Positions 16,687-26,926 of a DNA stretch of 64,000 nucleotides are shown here, piece after piece; position 1 is the first letter of the stretch, and each line of letters starts with the position of its first letter. The translations under genes were made by a program, and so were the position numbers. The stretch comes from Polyangium fumosum. GTDB taxonomy: Bacteria > Myxococcota_A > Polyangia > Polyangiales > Polyangiaceae. Where the stretch lies: NCBI RefSeq assembly GCF_005144585.1, contig NZ_SSMQ01000003.1:62001-126000 (forward strand), written 5' to 3'. Under the pieces are notes generated by a model. That model was not told the origin of the DNA. It made no database searches and was given only the letters and a program-made list of their open reading frames with translations.

Positions 16687-18006
16687 TCAGAAAGCTGCGC
16701 GCAACCAATTCCAGAACCGACCGCCTTGCCGTTTTTCGACGACCGGATCCTCCGAGAGCTCTCGTCGATCCGGCCTCGAAGGCGCCGTCACGCGCGGCGC
16801 GGTCTGGCGCGGCGGCGGCTGCGACTCCACGACGACGCGCGGCTCGCGCGCCTCGCGGAGCTGGTTCGCCCCGTAGTGGAGCAACCCCACGCCCGTTGCA
16901 TATTGCGGGCCCGCCACGAGCTGCGTGATTCCACGCATCCCGACCGGTACGCCGAGACGAACCGGCATACCCAGGATCTCCTCGGCGAATTCGCTCATGC
17001 CTTCCATGAGCACCGCGCCGCCCGTGAGGACCGCGCCCGCCGCGAGCTGATCGAGCAGGCCCGCGTCCTCGATGCGCTTGCGGATCACCGCGAAGATCTC
17101 CTCGATCCGCGGCTCGATGATGTCCGAAAGCACCCGGCGGGGCACCTTGCGCGGCGGATGCCCGCCGACGCCCGGAACCTCGACCTCCTCGTCGTCCGCG
17201 ACCATCCGTCCGAGCGCGCAGCCGAAATTGCGCTTCAGCCGCTCCGCCTCGGCCATCGGCGTGCGCAGGCCCGCCGCGAGATCCGCCGTCACGTTGTTTC
17301 CGCCCGCCGGAATGACGCTCGCATGCGCGATTCCGCCGTCCACGTAAATCAGCAAATCCGTCGTACCGCCGCCGATATCGATCACGGCGACGCCGATCTC
17401 TTTTTCGTCCTCGGAGAGAACGGCTTCGGCGCTCGCGAGCGGCTCGAGGACCACGTCCGCCACGGTCAATCCGCAGCGCTCCGCGCAACGGACCACGTTT
17501 TGCACGCAGGACGTCGCGGCCGTGATGAGGTTCACCTTCACGCCGAGGCGAACGCCGCTCATTCCCACGGGATCACGAATACCGTCCTGGTTGTCGACGG
17601 TGAACTCGCGCGGCAAGGCATGCAGGATCTGCCGATCGGCGTCGATCGGAATGGCGCGCGCGCCTTCGAGGACACGCGTCACGTCGACGTCCGTCACCTC
17701 GCCGCCGCCCACCGCGACCACGCCGTCCGAGGACTGGCCGCGGATGTGGTTGCCGGCGACGCCTGCATACACCGTGCGAATCTCGACGCCGGCCATCGTC
17801 TGCGCGGCCTCGATGGCCTCCGCGATCGACCGGACCGTCCAGTCGATGTTCGCCACGATGCCTTTTCGCAGCCCGCGGCACGGGACGTTGCCCACGCCGA
17901 GGATGGTGATCCCATCGGCGTCGACCTCGCCGACGACGGCAGACACCTTCGTCGTCCCGATGTCGAGACCAACGACAATCTCGCTCTGCTCCATCCTGCT
18001 CTTCAT
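16687..18006 (-). CDS. ftsA: Cell division protein FtsA
   Basis: An actin-like ATPase that tethers FtsZ to the membrane. It begins EIVVGLDIGTTKVSAVVGEV (phosphate-1), has AVIDIGGGTTDLLIYVDGGI (phosphate-2) and AVLTGGAVLMEGMSEFAEEI (adenosine motif), and ends in an amphipathic segment GRFWNWLRAAF, the membrane-targeting helix. About 439 residues from the ATG at 18006. Nearby ATGs at 17994 and 18012 are alternatives, as no ribosome site stands out. It is 112 bp from ftsQ. Confidence 0.95.
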   Translation of the reverse strand: MKSRMEQSEIVVGLDIGTTKVSAVVGEVDADGITILGVGNVPCRGLRKGIVANIDWTVRSIAEAIEAAQTMAGVEIRTVYAGVAGNHIRGQSSDGVVAVGGGEVTDVDVTRVLEGARAIPIDADRQILHALPREFTVDNQDGIRDPVGMSGVRLGVKVNLITAATSCVQNVVRCAERCGLTVADVVLEPLASAEAVLSEDEKEIGVAVIDIGGGTTDLLIYVDGGIAHASVIPAGGNNVTADLAAGLRTPMAEAERLKRNFGCALGRMVADDEEVEVPGVGGHPPRKVPRRVLSDIIEPRIEEIFAVIRKRIEDAGLLDQLAAGAVLTGGAVLMEGMSEFAEEILGMPVRLGVPVGMRGITQLVAGPQYATGVGLLHYGANQLREAREPRVVVESQPPPRQTAPRVTAPSRPDRRELSEDPVVEKRQGGRFWNWLRAAF

Positions 18007-18118
18007 TCGCATCCACCCGATACGGAGGCCGTGCGCCTCGCGAAGCAGGGCGACGCTGACATGGCGAGCGGAGGCTGGCCAAATTTCGAGAACGACAACG
18101 AGCACGAGACGCGGCAGA

Positions 18119-19045
18119 TCATCGCATCCTCACGACGACCCGCTCGGGGTGCGCCTCGTTGTCCAGGAAGATCACCGAGGGGTTCGCCTTGCGCTTGGCG
18201 AGCTCCATCAGAACGCGCGCGGCCTGCTCGATCTTCTCGCGAAACCGCGTCTGGCCCAGGTAAAGCGAGATGGCGTCCTTGCCGATCGTCATGACGATCG
18301 TGCCGTCGCGCTCCAGGTGGACCTCCTGGATCGGGTAGCGCTTGCTGATGCCCGCCCGATCCATGTCCTCGACCACGTCGAGCGCACGGCGCAGCGCGTT
18401 GACGACGCCGGGACGGTCCGCCGCGACCTTTTCGGGCGTGATGCCGGTCACGACGGGTAGATCGATCGGGTCGCCGTCGGCGACGCGCTTGAACGGGTCG
18501 CCGTCGCGCGTGACGAGGTAGAGCTCGCCGCCGATCGTGGCCACGGCCCAAGCCTCGCGCTCGACGACCGTGATGCGCACGGTCGACGGGAGCGTGCGCG
18601 TCACCTGGGCCCTCTCGACCCAGGGCTCGGTGGTGATGGCCGCGCCCGCCGTCTCCAGGTCGAGCGCGAAGATGTTGTGGCCCACGGTGACGCCGCCCGC
18701 GCCGGCGACCTGCTCGGCCGGCAAGCGGCGGTTTCCATCGACGAGCACCGTGCGGATCGCGAAGCGCGGGCTCGTCATGATGTACCGGCGCGCGCCCCAG
18801 GCGACCGCGACAGAGGCCGAGAGGACCACCATCACGCCGAGGAAAAGCGAGAGCGCGCGCGGGAGCTTCGGCCGCGGCAGCGAAAGGCGCGGCTTGGCCT
18901 TGGGCTTCGGCGGGCGGATCGTGCTCGTCGTGGCCCCGGGCGGCGGCGGCGAGTCGTGCTGCGGCTCCGGATCTTTTGGAGCAGCAACGATCGGCGGCGT
19001 CGAGGGCTTCTTCAGCCGGCGGTTCGGGGGCAGCGTGTCGCTCAT
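18119..19045 (-). CDS. ftsQ: Cell division protein FtsQ
   Basis: A 308-residue bitopic protein of the divisome. A Pro/Lys-rich cytoplasmic tail (1-65) is followed by a membrane helix (about 66-85, [18 protein letters not shown]), a POTRA domain (about 92-160, [19 protein letters not shown] to [11 protein letters not shown]) and the beta domain ([17 protein letters not shown] and on). FtsQ holds FtsB and FtsL. The ATG start overlaps the murC stop by 4 bases (ATGA). No ddl or murB is interposed between murC and ftsQ. Confidence 0.92.
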   Translation of the reverse strand: MSDTLPPNRRLKKPSTPPIVAAPKDPEPQHDSPPPPGATTSTIRPPKPKAKPRLSLPRPKLPRALSLFLGVMVVLSASVAVAWGARRYIMTSPRFAIRTVLVDGNRRLPAEQVAGAGGVTVGHNIFALDLETAGAAITTEPWVERAQVTRTLPSTVRITVVEREAWAVATIGGELYLVTRDGDPFKRVADGDPIDLPVVTGITPEKVAADRPGVVNALRRALDVVEDMDRAGISKRYPIQEVHLERDGTIVMTIGKDAISLYLGQTRFREKIEQAARVLMELAKRKANPSVIFLDNEAHPERVVVRMR

Positions 19046-20466
19046 GGACCGCCCTCCCGGCTCGCGGGCGGAGGCTCGGTGACGCCGTCGAGGCGCGCGC
19101 GCAGGCCCTTCAGCATGTTGTTGATGTCGCCCGCGCCGAGGGCGATGACCACGTCGCCGGGGCGCGTGACCTTCGCGAGGACCTCGGGCAAATCGGCCTT
19201 GTTCGGCACGTACGTGGCGTCGTGATGGCCGTGCTCGCGGATCGACTGCACGAGCCGCTCGGCGTTCACGCCGGGCATCGGCGCCTCGCCCGCGGGGTAG
19301 ATGTCCGTGACGAAGAGGACGTCCGCGAGGTTGAAGGCGCGTGTGAAGTCATCGAAGAGATCCTTCGTGCGCGTGTAGCGGTGCGGCTGGAACGCAACGA
19401 CGATGCGGTGCGCGTCGTCGGGATACGCGCGGCGCGCGGCCTCGATCGTGGCGCGGATCTCGGCCGGGTGATGGCCGTAGTCGTCGACGAGCGTGACGCC
19501 CTGGTGCACGCCGACGACCGTGAAGCGACGCGCGACGCCGCCAAACGTGGCGAGGGCTTGCTTCGTGACGTCGAGCGGGACTTCAAGCTCGTCGGCGACG
19601 GCGATCGTCGCGAGGCAGTTGAGCACGTTGTGCGCGCCGGGCATCTTCACGGTGAAGCCGCCGAGCGGCTGGCCCCGGCGATACGCGTTGAAGCTCGTCT
19701 CCAGGCCGCGGAACTGGATGCCACGCGCGCAGTAGTCCGCGTGCGGCGAGACGCCGTAGGTGACGTGACGGCGCGGGATGCGCGGCAGGATGTCCTGCAC
19801 GTGGGGGTGATCGAGGCAGAGCACGGCGAGGCCGTAGAAGGGCACGCGCGCGGCGAACTCGATGAACGCGTCCTTGATCTTCTCGTGCGTGCCGTAGTGA
19901 TCGAGGTGCTCGGGGTCGATGTTCGTGACCACGGCGATCGTGGGCGTCAGGCGCAGGAACGAGCCGTCGCTCTCGTCGGCCTCGGCCACGAGCAGATCGC
20001 CGGCGCCGAGACGCGCGTTCGAACCGAGCGCGGCCATCTTGCCGCCGACGACGACCGTGGGATCGAGGCCGGCGTGCCGGAGCACCGTGGCGACGAGCGA
20101 GGTCGTCGTGGTTTTTCCGTGCGAACCCGCGATGGCCACGCCGTACTTCACGCGCATCAGCTCGGCGAGCATCTCGGCGCGGCCGATGACGGGGATGCCG
20201 AGGGCGCGGGCCTCGACGAGCTCGGGGTTGTCCGCGCGGATCGCGCTCGAATACACGACGACGTCGACGCCGCGGACGTTCTCGGCGCGGTGGCCGATGT
20301 CGATGCGCACGCCGAGCGAGGCGAGGCGCTGGGTCGTGGAGCCGCTCTTCACGTCGGAGCCCGAGACGTCGAACTCGAGCGAGCGGAGGATCTCCGCGAG
20401 GCCGCTCATGCCGACGCCGCCGATGCCCACGAAGTGAATGTGCCGGACGCGCCCGCGGAACATCAT
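19042..20466 (-). CDS. murC: UDP-N-acetylmuramate--L-alanine ligase MurC
   Basis: A 474-residue Mur ligase that adds L-Ala to UDP-MurNAc. Residues 9-22 ([14 protein letters not shown]) are the MurC-specific nucleotide fold, and the ATP loop GSHGKTTTT is at 114-122. [15 protein letters not shown] is the conserved C-terminal block, and [17 protein letters not shown] the family signature. Its start overlaps the murG stop by 4 bases. Confidence 0.97.
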   Translation of the reverse strand: MMFRGRVRHIHFVGIGGVGMSGLAEILRSLEFDVSGSDVKSGSTTQRLASLGVRIDIGHRAENVRGVDVVVYSSAIRADNPELVEARALGIPVIGRAEMLAELMRVKYGVAIAGSHGKTTTTSLVATVLRHAGLDPTVVVGGKMAALGSNARLGAGDLLVAEADESDGSFLRLTPTIAVVTNIDPEHLDHYGTHEKIKDAFIEFAARVPFYGLAVLCLDHPHVQDILPRIPRRHVTYGVSPHADYCARGIQFRGLETSFNAYRRGQPLGGFTVKMPGAHNVLNCLATIAVADELEVPLDVTKQALATFGGVARRFTVVGVHQGVTLVDDYGHHPAEIRATIEAARRAYPDDAHRIVVAFQPHRYTRTKDLFDDFTRAFNLADVLFVTDIYPAGEAPMPGVNAERLVQSIREHGHHDATYVPNKADLPEVLAKVTRPGDVVIALGAGDINNMLKGLRARLDGVTEPPPASREGGP

Positions 20467-21587
20467 GCCGTCTTTCCCCGGGCCTTCTCCCGGTGTTTCG
20501 ATTCCCGCAAACGCGCGAGCTCGAGCAGATCTGCCGCCACGGCCTTCGCCGCGTCGGGCGCGCCGATCTCGGCCGCGGCGCGCGCCATGGAAGCGCGCCG
20601 CTCGGGCGAGCTCGCGAGCGCGCGGATCTCGGAGGCGACCCGATCAGCCGTGGCCTCGGTCTGCGGCAGCGCCACGGCCGCGCCGCGCTTCTCCAGCGAG
20701 CGCGCGTTCTTGAGCTGATGATCGTCGGCCGCGAAGGGATACGGGACGAGGATCGCGGGGCGGCCGACGGCGCAGAGCTCGGCGAGCGTGGAGGCGCCGG
20801 CGCGGGCGATCACGAGGTCGGCCGAGGCGAGCGCGCGGGCCATGTCGTCGATGAACGGGACGACCTCGGCGGCACCGGACAAACCGAGCGACTCGTAGAG
20901 CGCGCGTGCCTCGGCCTCGCGCTCGCGGCCCGTCTGGTGGACGACGCGCAGGCCCGGGACCTGGTTCACGACCTGGGAGATCGCGCGCGGCACGGTCTCG
21001 TTCAAGGCCTTGGCGCCCTGGCTGCCGCCGAGGACGAGGATCGAAAGTTGGTCCTTCTGGGCCTCGTACGGCGCGGGCGCGAAGGCCTTGCGCAGGGGCA
21101 CGCCGAGGCGGCGCACGATGCTCGGCCGGAAGAACCGATCGACCTCGGGGAACGTGGTGTAGGCGCGCACGGCGAACGGCGCGAGCAGGCGGTTCGACAG
21201 GCCCATCACGCTGTTCGGTTCGAGCACGGTGACGGCGACGCCGAGCGTGCGCGCCGCGAAGCAGACGGGGCCGCCCGCGTAGCCGCCCACGGAGAGGACG
21301 GCCGAAGGCCCGAGGCGACGGACGAGATCCCGCGCGGCGGGGATCGAGGCCGCGGCGTGCTGCGCGCCTTTCAGGAACCCGGACAAACCGCCGCCGCGCA
21401 GGGGCAGGATGTCGAGGAGCTCGAGCTCGCCGCCTTGCTCGGGCACGACGCGCGCTTCGAGGCCGCGCGCGGTGCCGACGTAGACGACACGCGCCGAAGG
21501 GTCGGAGGCGCGGACCGCTTCGCCCACCGCGAGCATCGGGAAGACGTGGCCGCCCGTGCCGCCACCTGCGAGAAGAAGGGTCGTCAC
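20463..21587 (-). CDS. murG: Lipid II synthase MurG
   Basis: A 374-residue GT-B glycosyltransferase that adds GlcNAc to lipid I at the inner face of the membrane. The N-terminal [18 protein letters not shown] motif (about 4-21), [12 protein letters not shown], and [14 protein letters not shown] at the linker are diagnostic, and [23 protein letters not shown] is the UDP-binding region. The start is a GTG at 21587 overlapping the ftsW stop (GTGA). The much longer open frame upstream is the shadow of ftsW. Confidence 0.96.
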   Translation of the reverse strand: MTTLLLAGGGTGGHVFPMLAVGEAVRASDPSARVVYVGTARGLEARVVPEQGGELELLDILPLRGGGLSGFLKGAQHAAASIPAARDLVRRLGPSAVLSVGGYAGGPVCFAARTLGVAVTVLEPNSVMGLSNRLLAPFAVRAYTTFPEVDRFFRPSIVRRLGVPLRKAFAPAPYEAQKDQLSILVLGGSQGAKALNETVPRAISQVVNQVPGLRVVHQTGREREAEARALYESLGLSGAAEVVPFIDDMARALASADLVIARAGASTLAELCAVGRPAILVPYPFAADDHQLKNARSLEKRGAAVALPQTEATADRVASEIRALASSPERRASMARAAAEIGAPDAAKAVAADLLELARLRESKHREKARGKTA

Positions 21588-22978
21588 GCGCTCGCTCCCT
21601 CCGCGGCCGCGGCCCCATCCTGGGCCTCCGTCGCGATGAGGGCCGACGCGCTCGGCGCGCCCTCGCTCGTGCGCACGGGCGCGGGTTTGTCTTTCGGAAC
21701 TTCGTTCGTCCGCGGACGGCTGACGCTGAGCAGGACGCCCGCGCCGGCGGCGTTCACGAGCAGCGACGAGCCGCCGTAGCTCATGAACGGCAGCGTGAGG
21801 CCCTTCGTCGGCAGGATGGCCATGGCGACGGCGAGGTTGACGAGCGCCTGCACGCCGAAGAGCGTGGCGATGCCGAACGCGAGGAAGCTGCCGTAGTCGT
21901 CGTGCGCTTCGAGCGCGATCTTCACGCCGCGCGAGACGATGACGAGGTACGCGGTGACGAGGCCGAGGATGCCGAGGAAGCCGAGCTCTTCGCCGATGAT
22001 CGCGCTGATGAAGTCCGTGTGCGCCTCGGGCAGGTAGAGCACCTGCAGGCCCTTGCCGAGGCCGAGCCCGGTCCACCCGCCGGAGCCGAAGCTCATGACG
22101 GACTGGAACGGCTGATAGGCGAGGTCCTGGCGGTGGTTGTCCATGTCGATGAACGCCAGGTAACGCCGATAGCGGTAGTCGCTGAAGGCCACGAGCGCAG
22201 CGGCGCCCATGCCGAGCAGGGCCGTGAACGCTGCGATGTACGGCAGGCGCGCGCCCGCCACGAAGAGCAGCGTGAACGTGAGGAACAGGAGCACGACGGC
22301 GCTGCCGAAGTCGGGCTGCTTCAAGAGCAGCATGATGAGGAAGCCGACGACGATCAGGTGCGGCAAGAAGCCCACGGAGAAGCTCTTGATCGTGTCGGCC
22401 TTCTTCGAGAGCGAGTACGCGAGCCAGAGGACGATGCCGAGTTTGGCGGTCTCCGCTGGCTGGATGTGCACGGGGCCGATCGCGATCCAGCGGTAGGCGT
22501 TGCCGGCCTTGTGGCCGAGGCCGAGGATCGTCAGGCCCAGCATGAGCGTGACCGCGACGAGAACCGGGTACGTGAAGGGCTTGAGCTTGCGGTAGTCGAA
22601 GCGGCTCACGAGCCACATCGTGAAGAGCGCGACGAGCGCGTAGACGCCCTGGCGCTTCAGGAAGAACTGCGCGTCGTGGTACTTCACGGTCGCTTCGATC
22701 GCGCTCGCGCTGTAGACCATGACGACGCCGAAGCCGACGAGCGCGATGACCACGGCCGCGAGCACCGAGTCGACGGGGCCGGCCTTGCTCGACCGCAGGA
22801 GCGCGGTGACGCCGTTGCCGGTGCCGGCGCTCTCCTTGCGCGGCACGCGCGACTCGTTCTTCGGCGGCGCGGGCGGCGGATCGCTCGGCGGAAGGAGGCG
22901 GTTCTTCGGCGGGGGCGCGCTCGAATGGCGGCGCTCGCCGATCGCATGGTTGCCCGAGAGGACGGCGCTGCTGCTCAC
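21584..22978 (-). CDS. ftsW: Lipid II polymerase FtsW (SEDS)
   Basis: A 464-residue SEDS glycosyltransferase with about ten membrane helices. Landmarks are YSASAIEATVKYHDAQFFLKRQ, HIQPAETAKLGIVLWLAYSL (the conserved PAE region), KQPDFGSAVVL (the catalytic Asp region), LPEAHTDFISAIIGEELGF and LPFMSYGGSSLLVN. It partners with FtsI to make septal glycan. The GTG at 22978 is preceded by GGAGG at good spacing and overlaps the murD stop. A charged, Pro-rich N-terminal tail of about 70 residues is longer than in model species. Confidence 0.96.
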   Translation of the reverse strand: MSSSAVLSGNHAIGERRHSSAPPPKNRLLPPSDPPPAPPKNESRVPRKESAGTGNGVTALLRSSKAGPVDSVLAAVVIALVGFGVVMVYSASAIEATVKYHDAQFFLKRQGVYALVALFTMWLVSRFDYRKLKPFTYPVLVAVTLMLGLTILGLGHKAGNAYRWIAIGPVHIQPAETAKLGIVLWLAYSLSKKADTIKSFSVGFLPHLIVVGFLIMLLLKQPDFGSAVVLLFLTFTLLFVAGARLPYIAAFTALLGMGAAALVAFSDYRYRRYLAFIDMDNHRQDLAYQPFQSVMSFGSGGWTGLGLGKGLQVLYLPEAHTDFISAIIGEELGFLGILGLVTAYLVIVSRGVKIALEAHDDYGSFLAFGIATLFGVQALVNLAVAMAILPTKGLTLPFMSYGGSSLLVNAAGAGVLLSVSRPRTNEVPKDKPAPVRTSEGAPSASALIATEAQDGAAAAEGASA

Positions 22979-24336
22979 GACCGAACCTCCAGCATGGACT
23001 GGACCGCCTGGGCAAATTGGTCGCCGCGATCCTTGTAATCGCGGAACATGTCGAAGCTCGAACAGGCAGGGCTGAGCAGGACGGCGTCGCCGGGCTTGGC
23101 GAACCTTCGCGCGACGCGGACCGCCTCGACCATCGACGAGGCACGCGCGATCGCGATCGAGCCCCGGGCGGCAGCCTCGATGCGATCGGCCGCCTCGCCG
23201 ATGAGCACGAGGGCGCGCCCCTTCTGGCGAAGCGCCTCGACGAGCGGCTCGTACGCGCCGAGCTTGTCCTTGCCGCCTGCGATGAGGACGGCCTTGTCCT
23301 CGGTGAGGCCACGCAACGCGGCGACCGAGGCGCCGACGTTCGTGCCCTTCGAGTCGTCGTAGTAACGGACGCCGTCGATCACGCCGACGAGGACGGTGCG
23401 ATGGCCGAGGCCGCGGAAGGCGCGGACGGCGCGCGAAAGCCATGAATCCGCGCTGTCGTCGAAGGGCACGTCGAACGCGGCGACGACGCCAAGCGCCGCG
23501 CACGCGTTCTCGACGTTGTGCTTGCCGGCGATCTGGAGCGCGTCGAGCGGGAAGCTGTGCCGCGCGTCGCGATGCACGATCGAACCGCCGACGGGGCGCA
23601 CGGTGGCGGCCTCGTCGGTCGCGCTGAACGTGACCACACGCGCGCCGCCGCGGGCGGCCTGCTTCGCGCAGAGCGCATCGCCGTGCGGGATCACGGCCGT
23701 GTCCGCGGGGCCCATGTTGACGAAAGGATTTCCCTTGGCGTCGGCGTAGGCCTCGAAGCTCGGGTACCGATCGAGGTGATCGTCGGTGATGTTCAGGAGC
23801 GCATGGGCGCGCGCGTGAAGCGTCGGCACGCGTTCGGCCTGAAAGCTCGAAATCTCGAGGACGATCGCGTCGAACGATTGCCCCACGACCTCGGCGAGCG
23901 GCGTGCCGAAGTTGCCGCCGATGAACACCTTCTTCCCCGCCGCTTCGAGCATCGCGTGCACGAGCGCGGTCGTCGTGCTCTTGCCGTTCGTCCCGCCGAT
24001 CAGCGCGATGGGCGTGCCCGCGAAGAACCGCGCCGCGAGCTCCAGCTCGCCGATGACCTCGCCGCCCGCCTTCTCGAACGCTTCGAGCGCGGGGAACGAG
24101 GGCACGCCCGGCGAGATCACGACGAGGTCGATCCCGTCGAAGAGCGAGGTCGGGTGCCCGCCCGTGGCGAGCGTCACGCCCGCGGCTTCGAGGGCGATCG
24201 CCTCCTTCGACAAACGCTCGCGCGGGGCCGCGTCGGTCGCCGTGACGCGCGCGCCTTTCTCCAGGCAGAGCCGCGCCGCGGCCACGCCGCTGCGGCCGAG
24301 CCCGATCGTGAGGACCTTTTGACCTGCAAGATCCAT
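22975..24336 (-). CDS. murD: UDP-N-acetylmuramoylalanine--D-glutamate ligase MurD
   Basis: A 453-residue Mur ligase that adds D-Glu. N-terminal VLTIGLGRSGVAAARL (8-23), the ATP loop GTNGKSTTT (115-123), LEISSFQAERV, DDHLDRYPSFEAYADAK, and C-terminal DDSKGTNVGASVAAL with LLSPACSSFDMFRDYKDRG are all family marks. The ATG at 24336 leaves 5 bp to the mraY stop, one of the few non-overlapping junctions in the front part of the cluster. Confidence 0.97.
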   Translation of the reverse strand: MDLAGQKVLTIGLGRSGVAAARLCLEKGARVTATDAAPRERLSKEAIALEAAGVTLATGGHPTSLFDGIDLVVISPGVPSFPALEAFEKAGGEVIGELELAARFFAGTPIALIGGTNGKSTTTALVHAMLEAAGKKVFIGGNFGTPLAEVVGQSFDAIVLEISSFQAERVPTLHARAHALLNITDDHLDRYPSFEAYADAKGNPFVNMGPADTAVIPHGDALCAKQAARGGARVVTFSATDEAATVRPVGGSIVHRDARHSFPLDALQIAGKHNVENACAALGVVAAFDVPFDDSADSWLSRAVRAFRGLGHRTVLVGVIDGVRYYDDSKGTNVGASVAALRGLTEDKAVLIAGGKDKLGAYEPLVEALRQKGRALVLIGEAADRIEAAARGSIAIARASSMVEAVRVARRFAKPGDAVLLSPACSSFDMFRDYKDRGDQFAQAVQSMLEVRS

Positions 24337-24341
24337 CGGCC

Positions 24342-25472
24342 TCACCGGAGCTTCATCGACGCCAGCGAGACCAGCGCCAGGAGGATGGAGATGATCCAGA
24401 AGCGAACGATGATCTTGGGCTCCGCCCACCCCTTCTTCTCGTAGTGGTGGTGGATCGGCGCCATCAAGAACACGCGCTTGCCCGTGAGCTTGAACGAGGT
24501 CACCTGCGCGATGACGCTGATCGTCTCGACGAAAAAGACGCCGCCGAGCAGAACGCTCAAGAGCTCGTTCTTCGTGAAGATCGCCAGCATGCCGAGGCCC
24601 CCGCCGAGGGCCAGCGATCCCACGTCGCCCATGAAGACCTGGGCTGGGTAGGTGTTGTACCAGAGGAACCCGATGCCCGCGCCGATGACCGAGCCGCAGT
24701 ACACGCTGAGCTCGCCGGCCGAGGCGATCTTCGGGATGTCGAGGTAGTTCGCGAGCGAGAAGTTCGCGATGGTCGCGCCCGCGACGTACGACCAGATGAG
24801 GTACGTGCCGGCGTTGATCATCACGGGGCCGATCGCGAGGCCGTCGAGGCCGTCGGTGAGGTTGACGGCGTTCGACCACGCCACGACGACGAAGACCGCG
24901 AACGGGACGTAGAACCAGACCGGCAGATCGATCGAGTGCTTCGAGAAGGCCGCGAACGGCAGCGCAAGCCGCGTCTTGATCTCGGCCCAGTCGGCAGGAA
25001 GCTTGGACGAGAAAAGAAACGTGTACGAGATGGCCGAGCCGCCGATGAGGACCTGCCCGATCAACTTGTACCGTCCGGGCAAACCACCCGTGTTCTTGCG
25101 CTTGATCTTGAGGTAATCGTCGAGGTAGCCGATGACGCCGTAGCCCGCCGTCACCGCCGTCGTCGCGAGGACGAAGGGGTTGCGCAGGTCGGCCCAGAGC
25201 GCCGTCGGCAGGAGCAACGAGAGCAGGATCAGCGCGCCGCCCATGGTCGGCGTGCCCGCCTTGACCTTGTGCGTCTCGGGGCCCTCCTTGCGGACGACCT
25301 GCCCGATCTGCTTGCGCCGGAGCTCGCGGATGAACCACGGCGCCAGCACGAACGTGAGGATCATGGCGGTGATCGTCGCCATGATGGTCCGGAACGGGAT
25401 GTACCGGAGGACGTTCAGCCAGGAGAGCGAGCTGTAGTGAAACTTGAGCGGGTAGAAGAGCTCGTAGATCAC
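24342..25472 (-). CDS. mraY: Phospho-MurNAc-pentapeptide transferase MraY
   Basis: A 376-residue multi-pass membrane enzyme that makes lipid I from UDP-MurNAc-pentapeptide and undecaprenyl phosphate. GTPTMGGAL, GYLDDYLKIKRKNTGG (the DD motif), NLTDGLDGLAIGP, and HHHYEKKGWAEPKIIVRFWI (His-rich loop) are all present. The start is GTG at 25472, overlapping the murF stop (GTGA). Confidence 0.97.
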   Translation of the reverse strand: MIYELFYPLKFHYSSLSWLNVLRYIPFRTIMATITAMILTFVLAPWFIRELRRKQIGQVVRKEGPETHKVKAGTPTMGGALILLSLLLPTALWADLRNPFVLATTAVTAGYGVIGYLDDYLKIKRKNTGGLPGRYKLIGQVLIGGSAISYTFLFSSKLPADWAEIKTRLALPFAAFSKHSIDLPVWFYVPFAVFVVVAWSNAVNLTDGLDGLAIGPVMINAGTYLIWSYVAGATIANFSLANYLDIPKIASAGELSVYCGSVIGAGIGFLWYNTYPAQVFMGDVGSLALGGGLGMLAIFTKNELLSVLLGGVFFVETISVIAQVTSFKLTGKRVFLMAPIHHHYEKKGWAEPKIIVRFWIISILLALVSLASMKLR

Positions 25473-26926
25473 GAGGGCACCTCCGCGAGGGCACGCACGA
25501 TTCGCTCGGTCCCAACGCCGCGCGAACCCTTCACGAGGACCAGATCCCCAGGCTGAACGGAGAGCGCGACGGCAGGGGCCGCGTCCACGCTCGTCTCGAA
25601 GAACCGCGCAGGAATGCCTGCTTCCGAAGCACGGTCGGCGATCCGCCGCGCGTCGCCGTTCACCGCGATCACGAGCGCCGCGCCGCTCGCCGCCGCGACA
25701 CGCCCGACGTCGTCATGCCCGCGCGCCGACTCGTGCCCCAGCTCGTACATCGCGCCGAGCACGAGCACGAGCCTGCGGCCCGCATCACGCGCGAGCTCGG
25801 CCGCAGTGCGGATCGACGCGGAAGACGAGGCGGGGTTCGCGTTGTAGCTGTCGTCGATCACGATGACGTCCCGCGCGAGCTGCCGCGGGACGAGCCGACC
25901 GCCGCCCCCGCCCACGTCCGCGAGAGCGAAGGCTTCCTCGACGATCTGCGAGGTCAGGTGCTCCCCCGTGAGGGCCTCGGCAGCCGCCACGGCCGCAGCG
26001 CAGGCGTAGGCGCCGGCCTCGCCGATGAGCGGGGTCCGGAACCAGAAGGACGAGCCGTCGGGGCGCGCGAGGGTGACACGCGACGAGGAAAAACCGTCCG
26101 GTCGACGCTCCACGATCCGCAGGTCGACCCCGTCGCCCGTGCCGTAACGGACACGGTGCGCCGCGGGCGTACCTTCCATCTCGGCGACGACACGCGCGTC
26201 GTCGCCGTTGCCGACGGCGATGCCCTTGGGCGAGAGCGATCGAAAGAGCGCCCCCTTCTCCCGCGCGACGCCCTCGATCGAGCCACACCCCTCCACGTGC
26301 GCGGCCGCGACGAGCGTCACGATCGCGACATCCGGCTGGGCCATCGCCGCGAGGGACGTGATCTCGCCGGGCCGGTTCATGCCCATCTCGACGACCGCGT
26401 ACTTGTGGTCTTCGAGCCCGAGCAGCACCATCGGCACGCCGACCTGGTTGTTCAAGTTGCCCCGCGTCGCGTGCACAGCGTCCGGGAAGAGGCGATCGAG
26501 GAGCGCAGCAGTCGCCGTTCGGGTGGTGGTTTTCCCCGCCGAACCCGTGATCGCGACGATCTTCCGATCGCCCTTCCCGCGCGAGCGCCACGTCGCCACG
26601 TGGGCCCGCGCGAGCGCGCCGAGCGCATCGATCGTCGAGCGAACCCGCATCAGGGTGAGGCCCGGGACATCGTCGACGGGCTGCTCCACGAGCGCCGCGC
26701 GTGCGCCTTTTTCTGCGGCCTGCGCGAGGTAGTCGTGCCCGTCGAAGCTCTCGCCTTTGAGGGCCACGAAGAGCCCGCCGGGCGTGATCGTGCGCGTGTC
26801 GGTCGAGACGCCTTGCACCGAGCCGAGCAGGAAGAGGCTCCGGTTGTAGAGGAGCTCTCCTTCGACGATCTGGATGAGATCGATGGCCTGGAAAAAGGCC
26901 TGGTTCGTGGGGATCGGCGTGCCCAT
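25469..26926 (-). CDS. murF: UDP-MurNAc-tripeptide--D-Ala-D-Ala ligase MurF
   Basis: A 485-residue Mur ligase that adds the D-Ala-D-Ala dipeptide. N-terminal GVSTDTRTITPGGLFVALKG is the MurF/MurE domain. The ATP loop is GSAGKTTT (128-135), and MGMNRPGEI and DDSYNANPASSSASI are MurF-specific. The ATG shares one base with the murE stop (TGATG). Confidence 0.97.
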   Translation of the reverse strand: MGTPIPTNQAFFQAIDLIQIVEGELLYNRSLFLLGSVQGVSTDTRTITPGGLFVALKGESFDGHDYLAQAAEKGARAALVEQPVDDVPGLTLMRVRSTIDALGALARAHVATWRSRGKGDRKIVAITGSAGKTTTRTATAALLDRLFPDAVHATRGNLNNQVGVPMVLLGLEDHKYAVVEMGMNRPGEITSLAAMAQPDVAIVTLVAAAHVEGCGSIEGVAREKGALFRSLSPKGIAVGNGDDARVVAEMEGTPAAHRVRYGTGDGVDLRIVERRPDGFSSSRVTLARPDGSSFWFRTPLIGEAGAYACAAAVAAAEALTGEHLTSQIVEEAFALADVGGGGGRLVPRQLARDVIVIDDSYNANPASSSASIRTAAELARDAGRRLVLVLGAMYELGHESARGHDDVGRVAAASGAALVIAVNGDARRIADRASEAGIPARFFETSVDAAPAVALSVQPGDLVLVKGSRGVGTERIVRALAEVPS